Shown piece by piece: positions 35,874-45,942 of a DNA stretch of 64,000 nt (positions are counted from its first letter, which is position 1; each line of letters starts with the position of its first letter). The position numbers were made by a program, and so were the translations under genes. Origin of the DNA: Adhaeretor mobilis. GTDB taxonomy: Bacteria; Planctomycetota; Planctomycetia; Pirellulales; Lacipirellulaceae. The stretch is taken from positions 3,707,178 to 3,771,177 of the forward strand of contig NZ_CP036263.1 of assembly GCF_007741515.1 (NCBI RefSeq). The letters are read 5' to 3'. The notes beneath the pieces are model-generated. The model saw only the letters and a list, made by a program, of their open reading frames with translations, did no database searches and was not told where the DNA came from.

Positions 35874-37559
35874 TCAAGACTTCGACTTAGCCCAACTATC
35901 ACGTAGGGTCGCCGTACGATTGAAAACGGGCTGCCCAGGGTTGGAGTCGATAGGATCAACATGAAAGTAGCCCAGGCGTTCGAATTGATACTTCTCGCCT
36001 GCTTCGGCATGCGAGAGTGACGGCTCTAGCTTCGCGGTGACTGTTTCCAACGAGCTGGGATTTAGGTTGTCCAGAAACGTGGAGCCCTCGGGCGCCTTGT
36101 TGGGGTTCTCCGTTTGAAATAGGTGATCATACAAACGCACCTCAGCTTCCACAGCCTGCTCTGCATTAACCCAGTGGATTGTTCCTTTCACCTTCTTTTC
36201 ATTGTGCTTCGCCGTTGTATCAGGGTTGAAGGCACAGTGCAGCTCGACGACTTCACCCGCCTCGTTCTTGACGATCTCGTCCAAAACCGCGATGCCTGCT
36301 CCGCGGAGTCGCACTGCACCGTCGGGCTTGAGGCGGAAGAACTTTTTGGGTGCGTCCTCCTGAAAATCATCTTGTTCGATGTAAATCTCGCGACCTAGTT
36401 CTATTTTCCTCGTGCCGAACTCTTCGTTCTGCGGATGGTTGGGCAGCTCGCAAACCTTGGCCGTCTCGCCCTCGGGCACGTTGGTGAGCACCACTTTCAG
36501 CGGCCGCAGAACGCCCATGCGACGAGGTGCATTCTCGTTAAGGTCTTCGCGTATGGCGTCTTCGAGCCAAACCATATCGATGGTACTATTGACCTTCGTG
36601 ACGCCAACTCGCTCGCAAAAGGACCGGATCGAGTGCGACGTGTAACCGCGACGACGTAGGCCGCGTATGGTTGGCATGCGCGGGTCGTCCCAACCGTTGA
36701 CGTGCTTCTCAGTGACGAGTTGCAACAGCTTGCGTTTGCTCATGACGAGGTACGTCATGTTCAGCCGCGCGAATTCTATCTGCTGAGGGTGATGAATCCC
36801 CAGAGAATCGCAGAACCAATCATAGAGCGGCCGGTGATTCTCGAACTCAAGCGTACAAATTGAATGCGTAATGCCTTCGAGCGAATCGCTTTGACCGTGC
36901 GTGAAGTCGTACGATGGGTAGATGCCCCAGTCGTCGCCCGTGCGCTGATGGTGGGCTTTCTTAATGCGATACATGACCGGGTCGCGCAAGTTGATGTTCG
37001 GCGAGGCCATGTCGATCTTTGCGCGAAGCGTGCGCTCGCCATCGGCGAATTCGCCGGCTTTCATCTTGGCGAATAGTTCGAGATTTTCTGCGACCGTACG
37101 TTCACGATTGGGGCTCGGCTTGCCAGGCTCGGTTAGCGTGCCACGATACTCGCGCATTTGCTCTGCATCGAGATCGCATACATAGGCCTTGCCCGCCTCA
37201 ATCAGTTGCACGGCCCAATCGTGAAGCTGCTGAAAGTAATCGGATGCGTAGAATAGGCGATCATCCCACTCGCAGCCCAGCCAGCGCATGTCGTCAATAA
37301 TGGCATCGACGTATTCCTGCTCTTCGCGAGCCGGGTTTGTATCATCGAAGCGCAGGTTGAACTTGCCCTCGTATTGCTTCGCAATGCCAAAGTTCAGGCA
37401 AATGCTCTTCGCGTGACCAATATGCAAGTAGCCGTTCGGCTCCGGAGGAAAACGGGTATGCACCTGTCCTCCATTCTTACCCGCAGCCAGATCGGCGTCG
37501 ATGATCTGCTCGATGAAGTTTCGTGAGGACTTGTCTGTGGCGTCGGTACCTGAGTCCAT
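35874..37559 (-). CDS. glnS: Glutaminyl-tRNA synthetase
   Basis: GlnRS charges tRNA-Gln directly. From the ATG at 37559 (DSGTDATDKSSRNFIEQII) it is 561 residues, as in other bacterial GlnRS; an in-frame start at 37715 is rejected. Class I signatures are present: FPPEPNGYLHIGHAKS (HIGH) and VMSKRKLLQLV (KMSKS equivalent). The glutamine-specific segments RFDDTNPAREEQEYVDAI and YPSYDFTHGQSDSLEGITHSICTLEFE, and the C-terminal beta-barrel anticodon-binding domains, are also visible. Its presence implies at least part of Gln-tRNA is made without the amidotransferase route. Confidence 0.98.
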   Translation of the reverse strand: MDSGTDATDKSSRNFIEQIIDADLAAGKNGGQVHTRFPPEPNGYLHIGHAKSICLNFGIAKQYEGKFNLRFDDTNPAREEQEYVDAIIDDMRWLGCEWDDRLFYASDYFQQLHDWAVQLIEAGKAYVCDLDAEQMREYRGTLTEPGKPSPNRERTVAENLELFAKMKAGEFADGERTLRAKIDMASPNINLRDPVMYRIKKAHHQRTGDDWGIYPSYDFTHGQSDSLEGITHSICTLEFENHRPLYDWFCDSLGIHHPQQIEFARLNMTYLVMSKRKLLQLVTEKHVNGWDDPRMPTIRGLRRRGYTSHSIRSFCERVGVTKVNSTIDMVWLEDAIREDLNENAPRRMGVLRPLKVVLTNVPEGETAKVCELPNHPQNEEFGTRKIELGREIYIEQDDFQEDAPKKFFRLKPDGAVRLRGAGIAVLDEIVKNEAGEVVELHCAFNPDTTAKHNEKKVKGTIHWVNAEQAVEAEVRLYDHLFQTENPNKAPEGSTFLDNLNPSSLETVTAKLEPSLSHAEAGEKYQFERLGYFHVDPIDSNPGQPVFNRTATLRDSWAKSKS

Positions 37560-37654
37560 ATCAGTTCGTTCTTGGTCGCGATGAAGTAGTGAAAGAATCG
37601 CACTATTGTACCTACCTGCCGGATTTGAGGTATCCCCGCTCGGCTTGAGAATCT

Positions 37655-38167
37655 CTAACGATTCAGCCACCAGAAGGCCGCGTTGAGAAGCGTCGCGAAA
37701 CCCACCCAGACCCAATAGGGTAGAAACAAGATTGCGGCCGTTCTGCTAGCCGAACGGGCGGATAAGATTGTTGCTCCGATCGCCGACCAGAGCAGGACAA
37801 TCTCAATCAAGGCCCACCCAGGCCTGTGGTAGCCAAAGAATACGATAGTCCACAGGACGTTGAGGATCATCTGAGCCCCCCAAAAACCCATTGCGAGAGA
37901 CTTGGGAGCGTGTCTCCAAAGCAGCCACCCGGAGATTGCAATCAACATATAGAGTGGCGTCCAAACAACTGGAAACACCCAACTGGGAGGGTTGAAAAAC
38001 GGCTTTGCCAGTGAGTCGAACCACGCATCGGGTGGGTAAAACTGGCCAATGGTGATTGCTGCCCCTGAGATCACCAAGAAAACACCCAGGCTGAGCCATT
38101 TACTGATGGACTTGGGTAGGAGACGCGTCTGCTCATGTCCATGATTACTGTCAGTGGAGTCTGTCAT
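37655..38167 (-). CDS. tspO: TspO/MBR family membrane protein
   Basis: A 170-residue protein with five transmembrane helices and the TspO signatures WFDSLAKPFFNPPSWVFPVVWTPLY and a C-terminal W-rich helix. TspO proteins bind tetrapyrroles or cholesterol-like ligands in the membrane and act in stress or porphyrin responses; the bacterial role varies. The ATG at 38167 begins MTDSTDSNHGHEQ, a polar extension. It lies 95 bp upstream of glnS on the same strand, which could be read through. A divergent 303-bp gap separates it from the UPF0145 genes. Confidence 0.92.
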   Translation of the reverse strand: MTDSTDSNHGHEQTRLLPKSISKWLSLGVFLVISGAAITIGQFYPPDAWFDSLAKPFFNPPSWVFPVVWTPLYMLIAISGWLLWRHAPKSLAMGFWGAQMILNVLWTIVFFGYHRPGWALIEIVLLWSAIGATILSARSASRTAAILFLPYWVWVGFATLLNAAFWWLNR

Positions 38168-38470
38168 ATTCTAAGGCACTTGCACGTCGGAGATGGAACA
38201 ATTGGGGTAGTCACAGGACAGCCATCATACTCACAGGTATTGGACCGGAATTACAGCCTCTGATTCACCAATCCATGGATTTATCAGTGTCGGCTCTACG
38301 ATCGAATATTTTTTATGAGCTCAATCTGTGGGTTCACTTCACCAAAGCTAGGAGGACTCCGTTTCTAGAGGCTTGCAGTGGGGGACGGGGATCACCACAA
38401 TAGTGCCTACTTACTAGGTGCGACAATCTAAGAAAACTAATGCTCACTCCTATCTCTGGGATATCCTCTG
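38168..38470. promoter_or_regulatory. Divergent gap between tspO and UPF0145 genes
   Basis: About 300 bp, AT-richer than its surroundings around 38300-38330. It should contain both promoters. No clear operator, hairpin or promoter box is seen. Confidence 0.3.
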
Positions 38471-38791
38471 ATGATCGTCACGAATACCGAAACTGTCGCC
38501 GGCTACCATGTCGCCGAAATTAAGGGCCTCGTGCAGGGCAACACGGTTCGCGCAAAACATGTGGGACGCGACTTTGCCGCTTCCCTGAAGAACATCGTAG
38601 GTGGCGAGCTGAAGGGTTACACAGAATTGCTTACGGAGTCTCGCCGCCAAGCGGTCGAACGCATGATGGCCCAAGCTCAGCAATTGGGCGCGAATGCCGT
38701 GGTGAATGTACGATTCACTACCAGCGCTGTCACGGCAGGGGCCGCTGAATTGTATGCCTACGGCACGGCGGTGACTCTGACCGAGGCTTGA
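38471..38791 (+). CDS. UPF0145 / YbjQ-type protein
   Basis: A 106-residue protein of the YbjQ (heavy-metal-binding-domain-named) family. Its pattern is VTNTETVAGYHVAEIKGLVQGNTVRA, KNIVGGELKGYTELLTESRRQAVERMM, and ANAVVNVRFTTSAV. The family forms small oligomers with unknown function. No signal peptide. It is followed 51 bp later by a membrane-anchored relative and then by a PrsW-like gene, all on the plus strand, suggesting one transcription unit. Confidence 0.9.
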   Translation: MIVTNTETVAGYHVAEIKGLVQGNTVRAKHVGRDFAASLKNIVGGELKGYTELLTESRRQAVERMMAQAQQLGANAVVNVRFTTSAVTAGAAELYAYGTAVTLTEA

Positions 38792-38842
38792 GCCCTTCTT
38801 CCCTGAGATCATCGCTAAGCAATCCAATAACGAGGTCCCGCA

Positions 38843-39307
38843 ATGGGTGAAGTCTTATTCTTGTTCTTCCTGATCTTGGTGGGTTGGATATTTGGCCGAA
38901 CTGCCGAACGTCGGCACTATGCCAGACTGCAAGGACGCGAATCAGCCAATGGCAGCTTTCTGGTAACCACCTTGAAGAGCTTTCCTGCTGCTACGGCTGG
39001 CACCACTCCTGGAATGGTGGTTGCCGAGACAGTTGTGGCAACGGACTACCTCAAGAGCTTTCTGGCAAATATACGCCGACTATTTGGTGGTGAAGTGCGC
39101 AGTTATCACTCGTTACTCGGGCGTGCACGACGCGAGGCGACTCAGCAATTAGTGGAGCAAGCACAAGCTTTGGGCCACAATGCCATCTGCAACGTGCGCA
39201 TCCAAACTGCCGATGTTGGTGGCAGCACGGCATCTAAAAAAGGGGCGGCCATGGTTGCTGTGCTCGCCAGCGCAACGGCCTACACGTATGACGCTCCGAC
39301 GGTTTAG
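38843..39307 (+). CDS. Membrane-anchored UPF0145-domain protein
   Basis: A 154-residue paralogue of the preceding protein, with an N-terminal transmembrane segment (VLFLFFLILVGWIFGRTAER) followed by a UPF0145 domain (VVAETVVATDYLKSF, RRLFGGEVRSYHSLLGRARREATQQLV, LGHNAICNVRIQTADV). The tandem pair, one soluble and one anchored, suggests a hetero-oligomer at the membrane. That is inference from architecture only. Confidence 0.85.
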   Translation: MGEVLFLFFLILVGWIFGRTAERRHYARLQGRESANGSFLVTTLKSFPAATAGTTPGMVVAETVVATDYLKSFLANIRRLFGGEVRSYHSLLGRARREATQQLVEQAQALGHNAICNVRIQTADVGGSTASKKGAAMVAVLASATAYTYDAPTV

Positions 39308-39408
39308 CGCAGTCTAGCCGGATAAATCAGTCCCGGCGGTAGGATTGATCAATCCTGGATCACCTCGCGCTTACCTGATCGTCAGTCAAAGCGATTCGAG
39401 TCGATAGG

Positions 39409-40209
39409 ATGAGCAAGCATTCTCGCAAAGATGGTATCGAATTCGAGCCTCACTTGGCCGACGCGGCTCCGCAGCTCGATCCGAGTGAAGCCCAGGCAGA
39501 AGATTTGCTTCAGCGTGAGTGGCAGAAATCCAAGCTAGCCGATCACGTTGAACACAACGTCTGGGAAGAGCCCACGCTAGCCGGCGAACTCAACGCTCCT
39601 CCCGAGGCAGACCAACTAACCTACGCGAATTGGCTCACGTTCGAGCTCCAACGTACAAGTAGAGAGAAGACGTGGTTGGTGGCACTTCTCGTGATCGCGG
39701 CTTGCGGACCACTGGGAATCATAGGTGCATTGTTCGGCGGAATTTCAATGGGCGGTGGTGGGATAGCGAATCTTGTCCAGCTCCTCGGTGCCGTGATTAT
39801 GGGTCCGATCACCGAAGAGATAACCAAAGTGCTCTTAGCGCTGTGGATCGTTGAGAAACGACCTTACTTGTTCAGTTCGCCTTTTCAAATAATGCTCTGC
39901 GCAATAGCAGGAGGTTTGGCGTTCGCAGCAATCGAAAACCTCATCTACTTCAACATCTACGTACCGCAGCACACCGCCGCCTTCGAGCTTTTCCGCTGGA
40001 CGGTATGCGTCGCTTTGCATGTGAGCTGTTCGACCCTAGCGGGAATTGGTCTCTCTAAGATTTGGCAAGGTGCCATCCAAGACCTCCGCCGGCCTCGCCT
40101 TGCCGACGGCATACCGTGGTTCTACGCTGCGATGTCGTTTCACGGGCTCTACAATTTTCCCGTGATCGTCGCGGAAACACTCGGCTGGCTTCAGTTCCTA
40201 AAGGAATAG
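39409..40209 (+). CDS. PrsW-family intramembrane metalloprotease-like protein
   Basis: A 266-residue protein. A polar cytoplasmic region of about 85 residues precedes roughly seven helices. PrsW/Abi-type motifs are visible: GPITEEITK (Glu-Glu), FAAIENLIYF (Glu, Asn), ALHVSCSTL (His) and SFHGLYNF (His), which together form the presumed metal site. PrsW proteases cut membrane anti-sigma factors in Bacillus; the target here is unknown. It follows the two UPF0145 genes with a 101-bp gap and may belong to their unit. The stop lies 10 bp from the convergent DUF2238 gene. Confidence 0.85.
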   Translation: MSKHSRKDGIEFEPHLADAAPQLDPSEAQAEDLLQREWQKSKLADHVEHNVWEEPTLAGELNAPPEADQLTYANWLTFELQRTSREKTWLVALLVIAACGPLGIIGALFGGISMGGGGIANLVQLLGAVIMGPITEEITKVLLALWIVEKRPYLFSSPFQIMLCAIAGGLAFAAIENLIYFNIYVPQHTAAFELFRWTVCVALHVSCSTLAGIGLSKIWQGAIQDLRRPRLADGIPWFYAAMSFHGLYNFPVIVAETLGWLQFLKE

Positions 40210-40218
40210 CCTTAAAGC

Positions 40219-40890
40219 TTAATCTTCCGCCTGCAATGGTCTCTGAGTAGGCAGTATAGAGCGGGCCAAACTGAGCCCCGCCACTGCCAGCAGGCTACCC
40301 AGGCAAGCGAGAGCCATGTCTTTCTGGGCATCCCAATAGTCGCCCTGCTGCCCGTTGTAGCGTTCGGCAAACTCGGGAGCGGCAACGACGGCCAAACCCC
40401 ATTCTAGGATTTCGTACGCTGCGCTGACGGCGGCGACAACCGTAAACGCAGCACCGAGCGCGAGCCAGCGATTCAACCCAGACAACTTCTTGACTGCCTC
40501 CGCAGTGGGTAACGTGAAGAGAAAGCCAAAAGCAAAGTGTACGAGTCGGTCGTAGTGGTTGCGTTGCCAGCCAAATTGATTGCTTAGGTTCCTTCCGAAC
40601 AAGGCATCACACCAACGATCGTAGGGCACGTAGGAGTAGATCCAACGAGCACCGATAATGTGCATCAGCAGGAACACCGCAATGCAGGTCGCTGACGTGC
40701 AGCTAAAGTAGCCAGTGCGTGAAAACAAGAATAGGCTAAGCAGACCAACAACTGTGGGCATGTGTTGCAGCCATTGCTCTTTTGGATATACCGGAGAAAA
40801 GAGGCTGATCGCTAGTGCAAACAAACAGCCAATCGCTAGAGCGAGCTGATACTTTGAAGTTTGCCGTTGTTGTAAAGTCTGTTCAGGCAA
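40219..40890 (-). CDS. DUF2238 / YjdF-like membrane protein
   Basis: A 223-residue protein with about six transmembrane segments. Family signatures include YVPYDRWCDALFG, HYDRLVHFAFGFLF, AAYEILEWGLAVV and GDYWDAQKDMALA, with conserved His, Asp and Glu that hint at a metal or catalytic site in the membrane. The biochemical function of this family is not established. It is transcribed alone, convergent with the PrsW-like gene. Confidence 0.88.
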   Translation of the reverse strand: MPEQTLQQRQTSKYQLALAIGCLFALAISLFSPVYPKEQWLQHMPTVVGLLSLFLFSRTGYFSCTSATCIAVFLLMHIIGARWIYSYVPYDRWCDALFGRNLSNQFGWQRNHYDRLVHFAFGFLFTLPTAEAVKKLSGLNRWLALGAAFTVVAAVSAAYEILEWGLAVVAAPEFAERYNGQQGDYWDAQKDMALACLGSLLAVAGLSLARSILPTQRPLQAED

Positions 40891-41532
40891 GTTCGTGCTC
40901 GCTTGTGTGACTACGTAGATCCTCGCCAGGCCTATTAGTCAGCATGATTTGCGATGTCCAACACCGCTAGAGAAATTTGGATCAGCAAGCGTCTTCAAGA
41001 CACACATTCGTTACCAGGCACGGGCTATGTCTCTTCCCGGATTCGCGTGCCAATGCGAACGCCTCCGGGCGTAAACAACTGTAATCAAGCTGTTCAACGG
41101 CTTTTCTGGACCTGAAGAGCGAACACTCTGGTTGCAAATCTCGTACGTCATGTTGCATCTAGGCAACATCAGGTTGCCTTCTGGCAGCGCCAAGTTTCGC
41201 GACGTGGAAGGTCGTCAACGCGCAGCCATCTATGGTTGGGTCGTAGGACTCAACCCGCATAGCTTTCCAGGCTTACCAAGCTTGCTTGATCCGCAACGCC
41301 TAGGAACTTGAACTAAGTTTCTAATGCTGCCCAAGCTACTACAAAGTTGTGATTTAGCTCAGTGCAGCAAGACGACTGGCAATAAAAACCACGTAGAACT
41401 CCCCACTGCGCTCGTTTGCCGGCAAGCTTTTCTGATCATTCTCGTTTACATTGAACTGCCGGTTGGACAAACAGGGTCGTCGCGAGGGAGCGCCGCCTGA
41501 ATCCCAGCCAAGGCACAGAGGGGACCGGGCAC
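40891..41532. promoter_or_regulatory. Upstream region of the subtilisin-like protease gene
   Basis: About 640 bp between divergent genes, with no supported frame. Three copies of GTTGC start at 41131, 41152 and 41173, exactly 21 bp apart, and the last forms a 7-bp hairpin AGGCAAC / GTTGCCT (41161-41179). The spacing of two helical turns suggests a possible protein-binding array, but chance is not excluded. Confidence 0.4.
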
Positions 41533-44500
41533 ATGCCCAAGCGTAAAACAGACACCAATCGAGTGATCAGCCAGATCGAATCACTTGAGGAACGGCTCGC
41601 GATGACGGCCGATCCTGTGAGCGGCTTCATGGGCGGTGCAATTGAGCACCACGCGATTGAAGAACCGCCAGCACTAGACCAGCACATACAGCAGCAGGTT
41701 GAAGCGACTGCTGACTTCTGGCGCGATGCGCAAGCCCCGGTTGATCTCGACGAGTATCTACGCGAGATCGAACAGCAGCTCAACAGTGCTCATAATACCA
41801 CCGGCCTGAATGACGTTCGCGACGACTACGGCTTCACAGGTCGTGGCCAAACCGTAGCCGTGATTGATAGTGGTATCGCTTACGACCACTATGCTCTTGG
41901 CGGCGGACTGGGAAGCGACTATCGCGTGGTTGGCGGCTGGGACTTTACTGGCGAAAACGACGCTGATCCTTACGACGATGGCCCTTCTGGCTCGCACGGT
42001 ACCCACGTCGCAGGCATCATCGGCAGTACAGACAGCACCCACGAAGGCGTTGCCCCAGGTGCTGATCTTGTTGGTCTGCGCGTGTTCGATGATGACGGCA
42101 ATGGCTACTTCCACTGGGTAGAAGACGCCCTGCAGTGGGTTCACGACCACCGCAACGACTTTGAAAACCCGATTACCGCAGTGAACCTCTCTTTAGGAGT
42201 ATCCAGTTGGAATTCGAGTGCTATCCCGAACTGGGCAAACCTAGAGAGCGAATTCGCCCAATTGGAAGCGGACGGCATTTTTGTCGCTGTTTCGGCCGGC
42301 AATAGCTATGCAGACTTCAACACGCCGGGACTCAGCTATCCAGCCGCAAGCCCGTACGTCATTCCCGTAATGTCGGTCGACGATAGCGGCAGCCTTAGCT
42401 ATTACAGTCAGCGGCATGAGCGTGCCATTGCCGCCCCTGGACGTTCAATCTACAGCACCGTGCCTGACTATAATGGCAACAACAACGGCACGACTGACGA
42501 CTTCCGCTCCAAGAGCGGTACCAGCATGGCTTCGCCTTATGTGGCGGGCGCCAGTGTGTTGGTGCGTGAGGCGATGGAATTTACGGGTATGACCGGCATT
42601 ACCCAAGACACCATTTTCGATCACATGATCGCCACGGCTGATTCGTTTTTCGATTCGGCAACAAGTTCGTCGTACAGCCGACTGAATATTCAATCCGCTA
42701 TCGATGCCCTAATGCCCGTCGACGATTACGGCAATTCAGTTGGTGCTGCCCACGATTTAGGAACAATCAGCGATACTGCTTCGGTCAGCGGCGTGATCTC
42801 CAAGCTCAACGACTCGGACTTCTTCAGCTTCACAGCCGGTGCCACCGGCACGGTAAGCTTCACTGCGTCCAATATGAGCCACGAACTGGCTGCCCAGTGG
42901 ACAGCTTCAGGCGGAACTGTCTCGGGCGCCAACGGAGAGACGCTTACTCTAGATGTGGTAGCCGGCCAAAGCTACGCCGTGGGCTTCAGCACTGCTGATG
43001 GTCTTGGGTACTTCGACTTCGCAATTACTTCGGAATCGACTTCGACTTTCACATTCAGCGACTGGGGCACCTTCTCCTCTGGTAGCCAAGCAGACGTGAA
43101 CGTTGCCGGCGAGGGTTGGTATCGCGTTGAGGCTTCGCAAGACGGTTACATGACGGTCCAGGCAGCGTTCAACGCAGCAGCCGGCAATGTGACTCTGGAG
43201 CTCTATAACGAGAACATGGATCTGGTCGATACGGGTGATCTGCGTGTCGATGTGCTGACCAATGCCGGCCAAGCATTCTATATCCACGCCGTTGGCACCA
43301 ACGCTGATGTTGATTTCCTGATGACGAATCTTGTTGACATTGATAACGGCTTTGTGACTGTTAACGGAACAGATGCCGACGATGCATTTGAGTTCTTTGT
43401 TAACGAAGGATATTACCTGACGGTCAACGGTGTTGGCTACGGATTCGATGCGAATGAGGCAAGCAACTTTGTGTTCGAGGGCGGGGCCGGTACCGACGTT
43501 GCTACGCTCTACGACGGAGCGGCAAACGACGTTGCCACCTTCCGGGTGGGCAATACGATACTCTCTAGCAACGACTACCTAGTGACTGTGAATAGCGCCG
43601 AAGATGTCTACGTGAATAGCGGCGGCGGGTATGACCATGCCGTATTCCACGACTCAGCGGGTGACGACAAATACATTGGTTGGTCGGATCGGGCTTCCTA
43701 CCGTGGTGAAGGCTTCCGCCACGATGCCGTGGGCTACTCGAACGCTGTTGTGCATTCCGATAGCGGCTACGATAGCGCTACGTTTTATGATACAGCCGGA
43801 GACGAATGGTACATTGGCTGGCACGACCGAGTGCGATTTGGAGGATCTGGCTTCCATCATGACGTCAGAAACTTTGAATCAACGCTAGCCACTTCTACTG
43901 GAGGAGCCGACGCATCTACTTTCTATGATACGGATGGCGACGATGTCTATGTGGCTTGGGCGGATCGGGCCATCATGGCAGGCGAAGGTTACCACAATGA
44001 TACTCGTGGGTTCTCAGGAACCTACGCCTATGCGACGACCGGCTACGATCTAGTGAAATTCTACGACACAGCTGGCGACGACACCTATGTGTCGTGGTCT
44101 GACCGGGCCCTTATCACAGGTGATGGCTACTTCAACGACGCACGTGGTTTCGACCAAACCCGCGTTACTGCCAGCGGCGGAAACGACAAAGCTGTGTTCC
44201 ACGACACATTGGGCGACGATAATTTCATCGGTCGTTCTGATAGTGCGACCATGATGGGTGCTGGCTACCGGAATGACGCCTTTAACTTCGATACTTATGA
44301 TGCAATTGCTACCACAGGCTATGACCAAGCAACGTTCTATGATTCTGCCGGGGACGATCTGTACATCGGCTACTACAACCAAGCGAAAATGTGGGGTGAG
44401 GGATATTATCACACCGTTAACTCATTTGACCGCACGATAGCCTTCTCAACTGAGGGTTATGACCAAGCGACGCTCTACGATGCCGCAGGGAATGATAGCT

Positions 44501-44943
44501 ATGTTGGCTGGAGCGACCGAGCACTCATGGCAGGTAGCGGCTTCTTTAATGACACACACGGATTCAGCCGAACGATCGCTTTCTCCAATTCCGGTAATGA
44601 CACGTCAGTCTTCCATGGCAGTGACGGGAACGACAGCTATGTGTCATGGGCCAATCGCGCTCTGATGGCCGGCTCAGGCTACTTCAACGATGCTCACGGA
44701 TTCGAGCAGTCCCGAGCATACTCTACCGGCAATGGCAATGACACGGCAACGCTCTACGACTCAGCCGGAGACGACCAAGTCGCCGCCGCTGCTTGGGGGG
44801 CCTATCTTGAGTCGAGTGTCTCCCGTACAGAGGTCCGAGGATTCGATCAAGTAAACGCATACTGCCAAAATGGTGGCATTGATGAGGCAACTTCAGAGGA
44901 AGCGTTGGACTACGTATTTAATCTTGTTGGAGAGTGGCATTAG
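41533..44943 (+). CDS. Subtilisin-like S8 serine protease with long C-terminal GDD repeat array
   Basis: An 1136-residue protein. The N-terminus has the LEPR-type motif [10 protein letters not shown] (about 17-26) seen on planctomycete surface proteins. The peptidase S8 domain (about 100-390) has a complete triad: Asp112 (VIDSGIAYD), His155 (GSHGTHVAG), Ser331 (GTSMASPYV), plus Asn257 (SAGNS). A pre-peptidase-like sandwich follows to about residue 640. Residues about 690-1107 are nine or more repeats of about 45 residues with the core [27 protein letters not shown]. The acidic turns recall calcium-binding haemolysin-type repeats but the unit is different and longer. It is probably exported, with the repeats as a stalk or calcium-stabilised domain. 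No secretion partner is nearby. Confidence 0.93.
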   Translation: MPKRKTDTNRVISQIESLEERLAMTADPVSGFMGGAIEHHAIEEPPALDQHIQQQVEATADFWRDAQAPVDLDEYLREIEQQLNSAHNTTGLNDVRDDYGFTGRGQTVAVIDSGIAYDHYALGGGLGSDYRVVGGWDFTGENDADPYDDGPSGSHGTHVAGIIGSTDSTHEGVAPGADLVGLRVFDDDGNGYFHWVEDALQWVHDHRNDFENPITAVNLSLGVSSWNSSAIPNWANLESEFAQLEADGIFVAVSAGNSYADFNTPGLSYPAASPYVIPVMSVDDSGSLSYYSQRHERAIAAPGRSIYSTVPDYNGNNNGTTDDFRSKSGTSMASPYVAGASVLVREAMEFTGMTGITQDTIFDHMIATADSFFDSATSSSYSRLNIQSAIDALMPVDDYGNSVGAAHDLGTISDTASVSGVISKLNDSDFFSFTAGATGTVSFTASNMSHELAAQWTASGGTVSGANGETLTLDVVAGQSYAVGFSTADGLGYFDFAITSESTSTFTFSDWGTFSSGSQADVNVAGEGWYRVEASQDGYMTVQAAFNAAAGNVTLELYNENMDLVDTGDLRVDVLTNAGQAFYIHAVGTNADVDFLMTNLVDIDNGFVTVNGTDADDAFEFFVNEGYYLTVNGVGYGFDANEASNFVFEGGAGTDVATLYDGAANDVATFRVGNTILSSNDYLVTVNSAEDVYVNSGGGYDHAVFHDSAGDDKYIGWSDRASYRGEGFRHDAVGYSNAVVHSDSGYDSATFYDTAGDEWYIGWHDRVRFGGSGFHHDVRNFESTLATSTGGADASTFYDTDGDDVYVAWADRAIMAGEGYHNDTRGFSGTYAYATTGYDLVKFYDTAGDDTYVSWSDRALITGDGYFNDARGFDQTRVTASGGNDKAVFHDTLGDDNFIGRSDSATMMGAGYRNDAFNFDTYDAIATTGYDQATFYDSAGDDLYIGYYNQAKMWGEGYYHTVNSFDRTIAFSTEGYDQATLYDAAGNDSYVGWSDRALMAGSGFFNDTHGFSRTIAFSNSGNDTSVFHGSDGNDSYVSWANRALMAGSGYFNDAHGFEQSRAYSTGNGNDTATLYDSAGDDQVAAAAWGAYLESSVSRTEVRGFDQVNAYCQNGGIDEATSEEALDYVFNLVGEWH
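43600..44853 (+). repeat. Coding array of ~135-bp repeats in the protease gene
   Basis: Nine consecutive units of about 45 codons, each with a GDD/GND turn and a Trp-Asp-Arg core. Units differ mainly at the ends and in loop residues; the seventh and eighth ([22 protein letters not shown]) are most alike, suggesting recent duplication. The first and last units are degenerate. Confidence 0.85.
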
Positions 44944-44994
44944 ACGACCAAAGCAACAGACGCTCGAAGAGTCGCTGGAATCCCAAAGCAAAGT

Positions 44995-45942
44995 TTAAGC
45001 CGCTTTCACTATTGCGAATCGAGCCGGCAGTGCGGTCGCAACTTGCCCAACGATCGCTTCTGCGTCTAAGCCATATTGCTGCCTGAGGTAGCTCTGGCTG
45101 CCGACGATCGAAGCAAATCCGCCGCGCAAGCCCATACGCCGGAAGAAGCCCGGCGCTGCGTCATTCTCTAGCAGCGTCTCTGCGACGGCGCTACCAAGGC
45201 CACCGTCAACTGTGTGTTCTTCGATCGTAATCACACCACCGGTTTGCTTAGCGGCTGCGATCACGGCTACTTGATCCAATGGTTTGATCGTGTGCAGACT
45301 TAGCACCCTGGCAAAAATGCCTTGCTCTTGCAGCGTGTCCGCGGCCTCCAGCGCTTCGCTCATGATTCCGCCGGTGGCAATGAGCGTCACATCCTGACCC
45401 TCGCGCAGTTGTCTGGCTTTTCCCAGCTCAAAAGTCTCGTCGGGTGACTGCTGATTCTCTGCAGCTGATTTATCCAAACGCAGATAACAAACTCCAGACT
45501 CTCGCGAGATCGCCTCGGTCGCCTCCGCGGCTTCCCAGTGATCTGCTGGCGATACCACTTTGACGCTGGGCAGAGAACGCATGATGGACAGGTCTTCGGT
45601 CGCGTGATGCGAAACCCCCAGTTGCCCGTAGCTGAATCCGCCCCCAACGCAAACGACATTCACATTGCAATTGTGATAGGCGGCGTCGTTTCGAATCTGC
45701 TCAAGACAACGCATGAACACAAAGTTAGCGATTGAGTACGTGTAGACGACATGCCCTTCCAGCGCCAAACCAGCGGCAATACCGGTCATATTCTGTTCAG
45801 CGACGCCCGCATTGATGAACTGCTTAGGAAAGCGCTCGCGGTACTCGTTGAGCACGCCGAAGCCAAGATCGCCAGTAATCAGCATGATCCGCGGATCGCG
45901 TTCTGCCATATCGCAGAGTCGTGCTACAAAATGATCTCTCAT
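44995..45942 (-). CDS. Transketolase C-terminal subunit (split)
   Basis: A 315-residue subunit with the pyrimidine-binding and C-terminal domains of a transketolase. ThDP-activating Glu lies in NAGVAEQNMTGIAAGLAL, and VGGGFSYGQLGVSHHATEDLSIMR plus HTVDGGLGSAVAE are typical. The start overlaps the stop of the N-terminal subunit gene by 4 bp. Split transketolases act in pentose, apiose or special sugar routes. Placed at the end of a glycan operon, this pair may build a ketose or branched sugar rather than serve central metabolism; that is inference. Confidence 0.9.
   Translation of the reverse strand: MRDHFVARLCDMAERDPRIMLITGDLGFGVLNEYRERFPKQFINAGVAEQNMTGIAAGLALEGHVVYTYSIANFVFMRCLEQIRNDAAYHNCNVNVVCVGGGFSYGQLGVSHHATEDLSIMRSLPSVKVVSPADHWEAAEATEAISRESGVCYLRLDKSAAENQQSPDETFELGKARQLREGQDVTLIATGGIMSEALEAADTLQEQGIFARVLSLHTIKPLDQVAVIAAAKQTGGVITIEEHTVDGGLGSAVAETLLENDAAPGFFRRMGLRGGFASIVGSQSYLRQQYGLDAEAIVGQVATALPARFAIVKAA

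Noticed and set aside
41011..41193. Short minus-strand frame upstream of the protease gene
   Set aside because: No ribosome site or conserved look; it overlaps the GTTGC/hairpin structure.
43600..44853. CRISPR array or non-coding tandem repeat
   Set aside because: Repeats are in frame, diverged at the DNA level and part of the protease protein.
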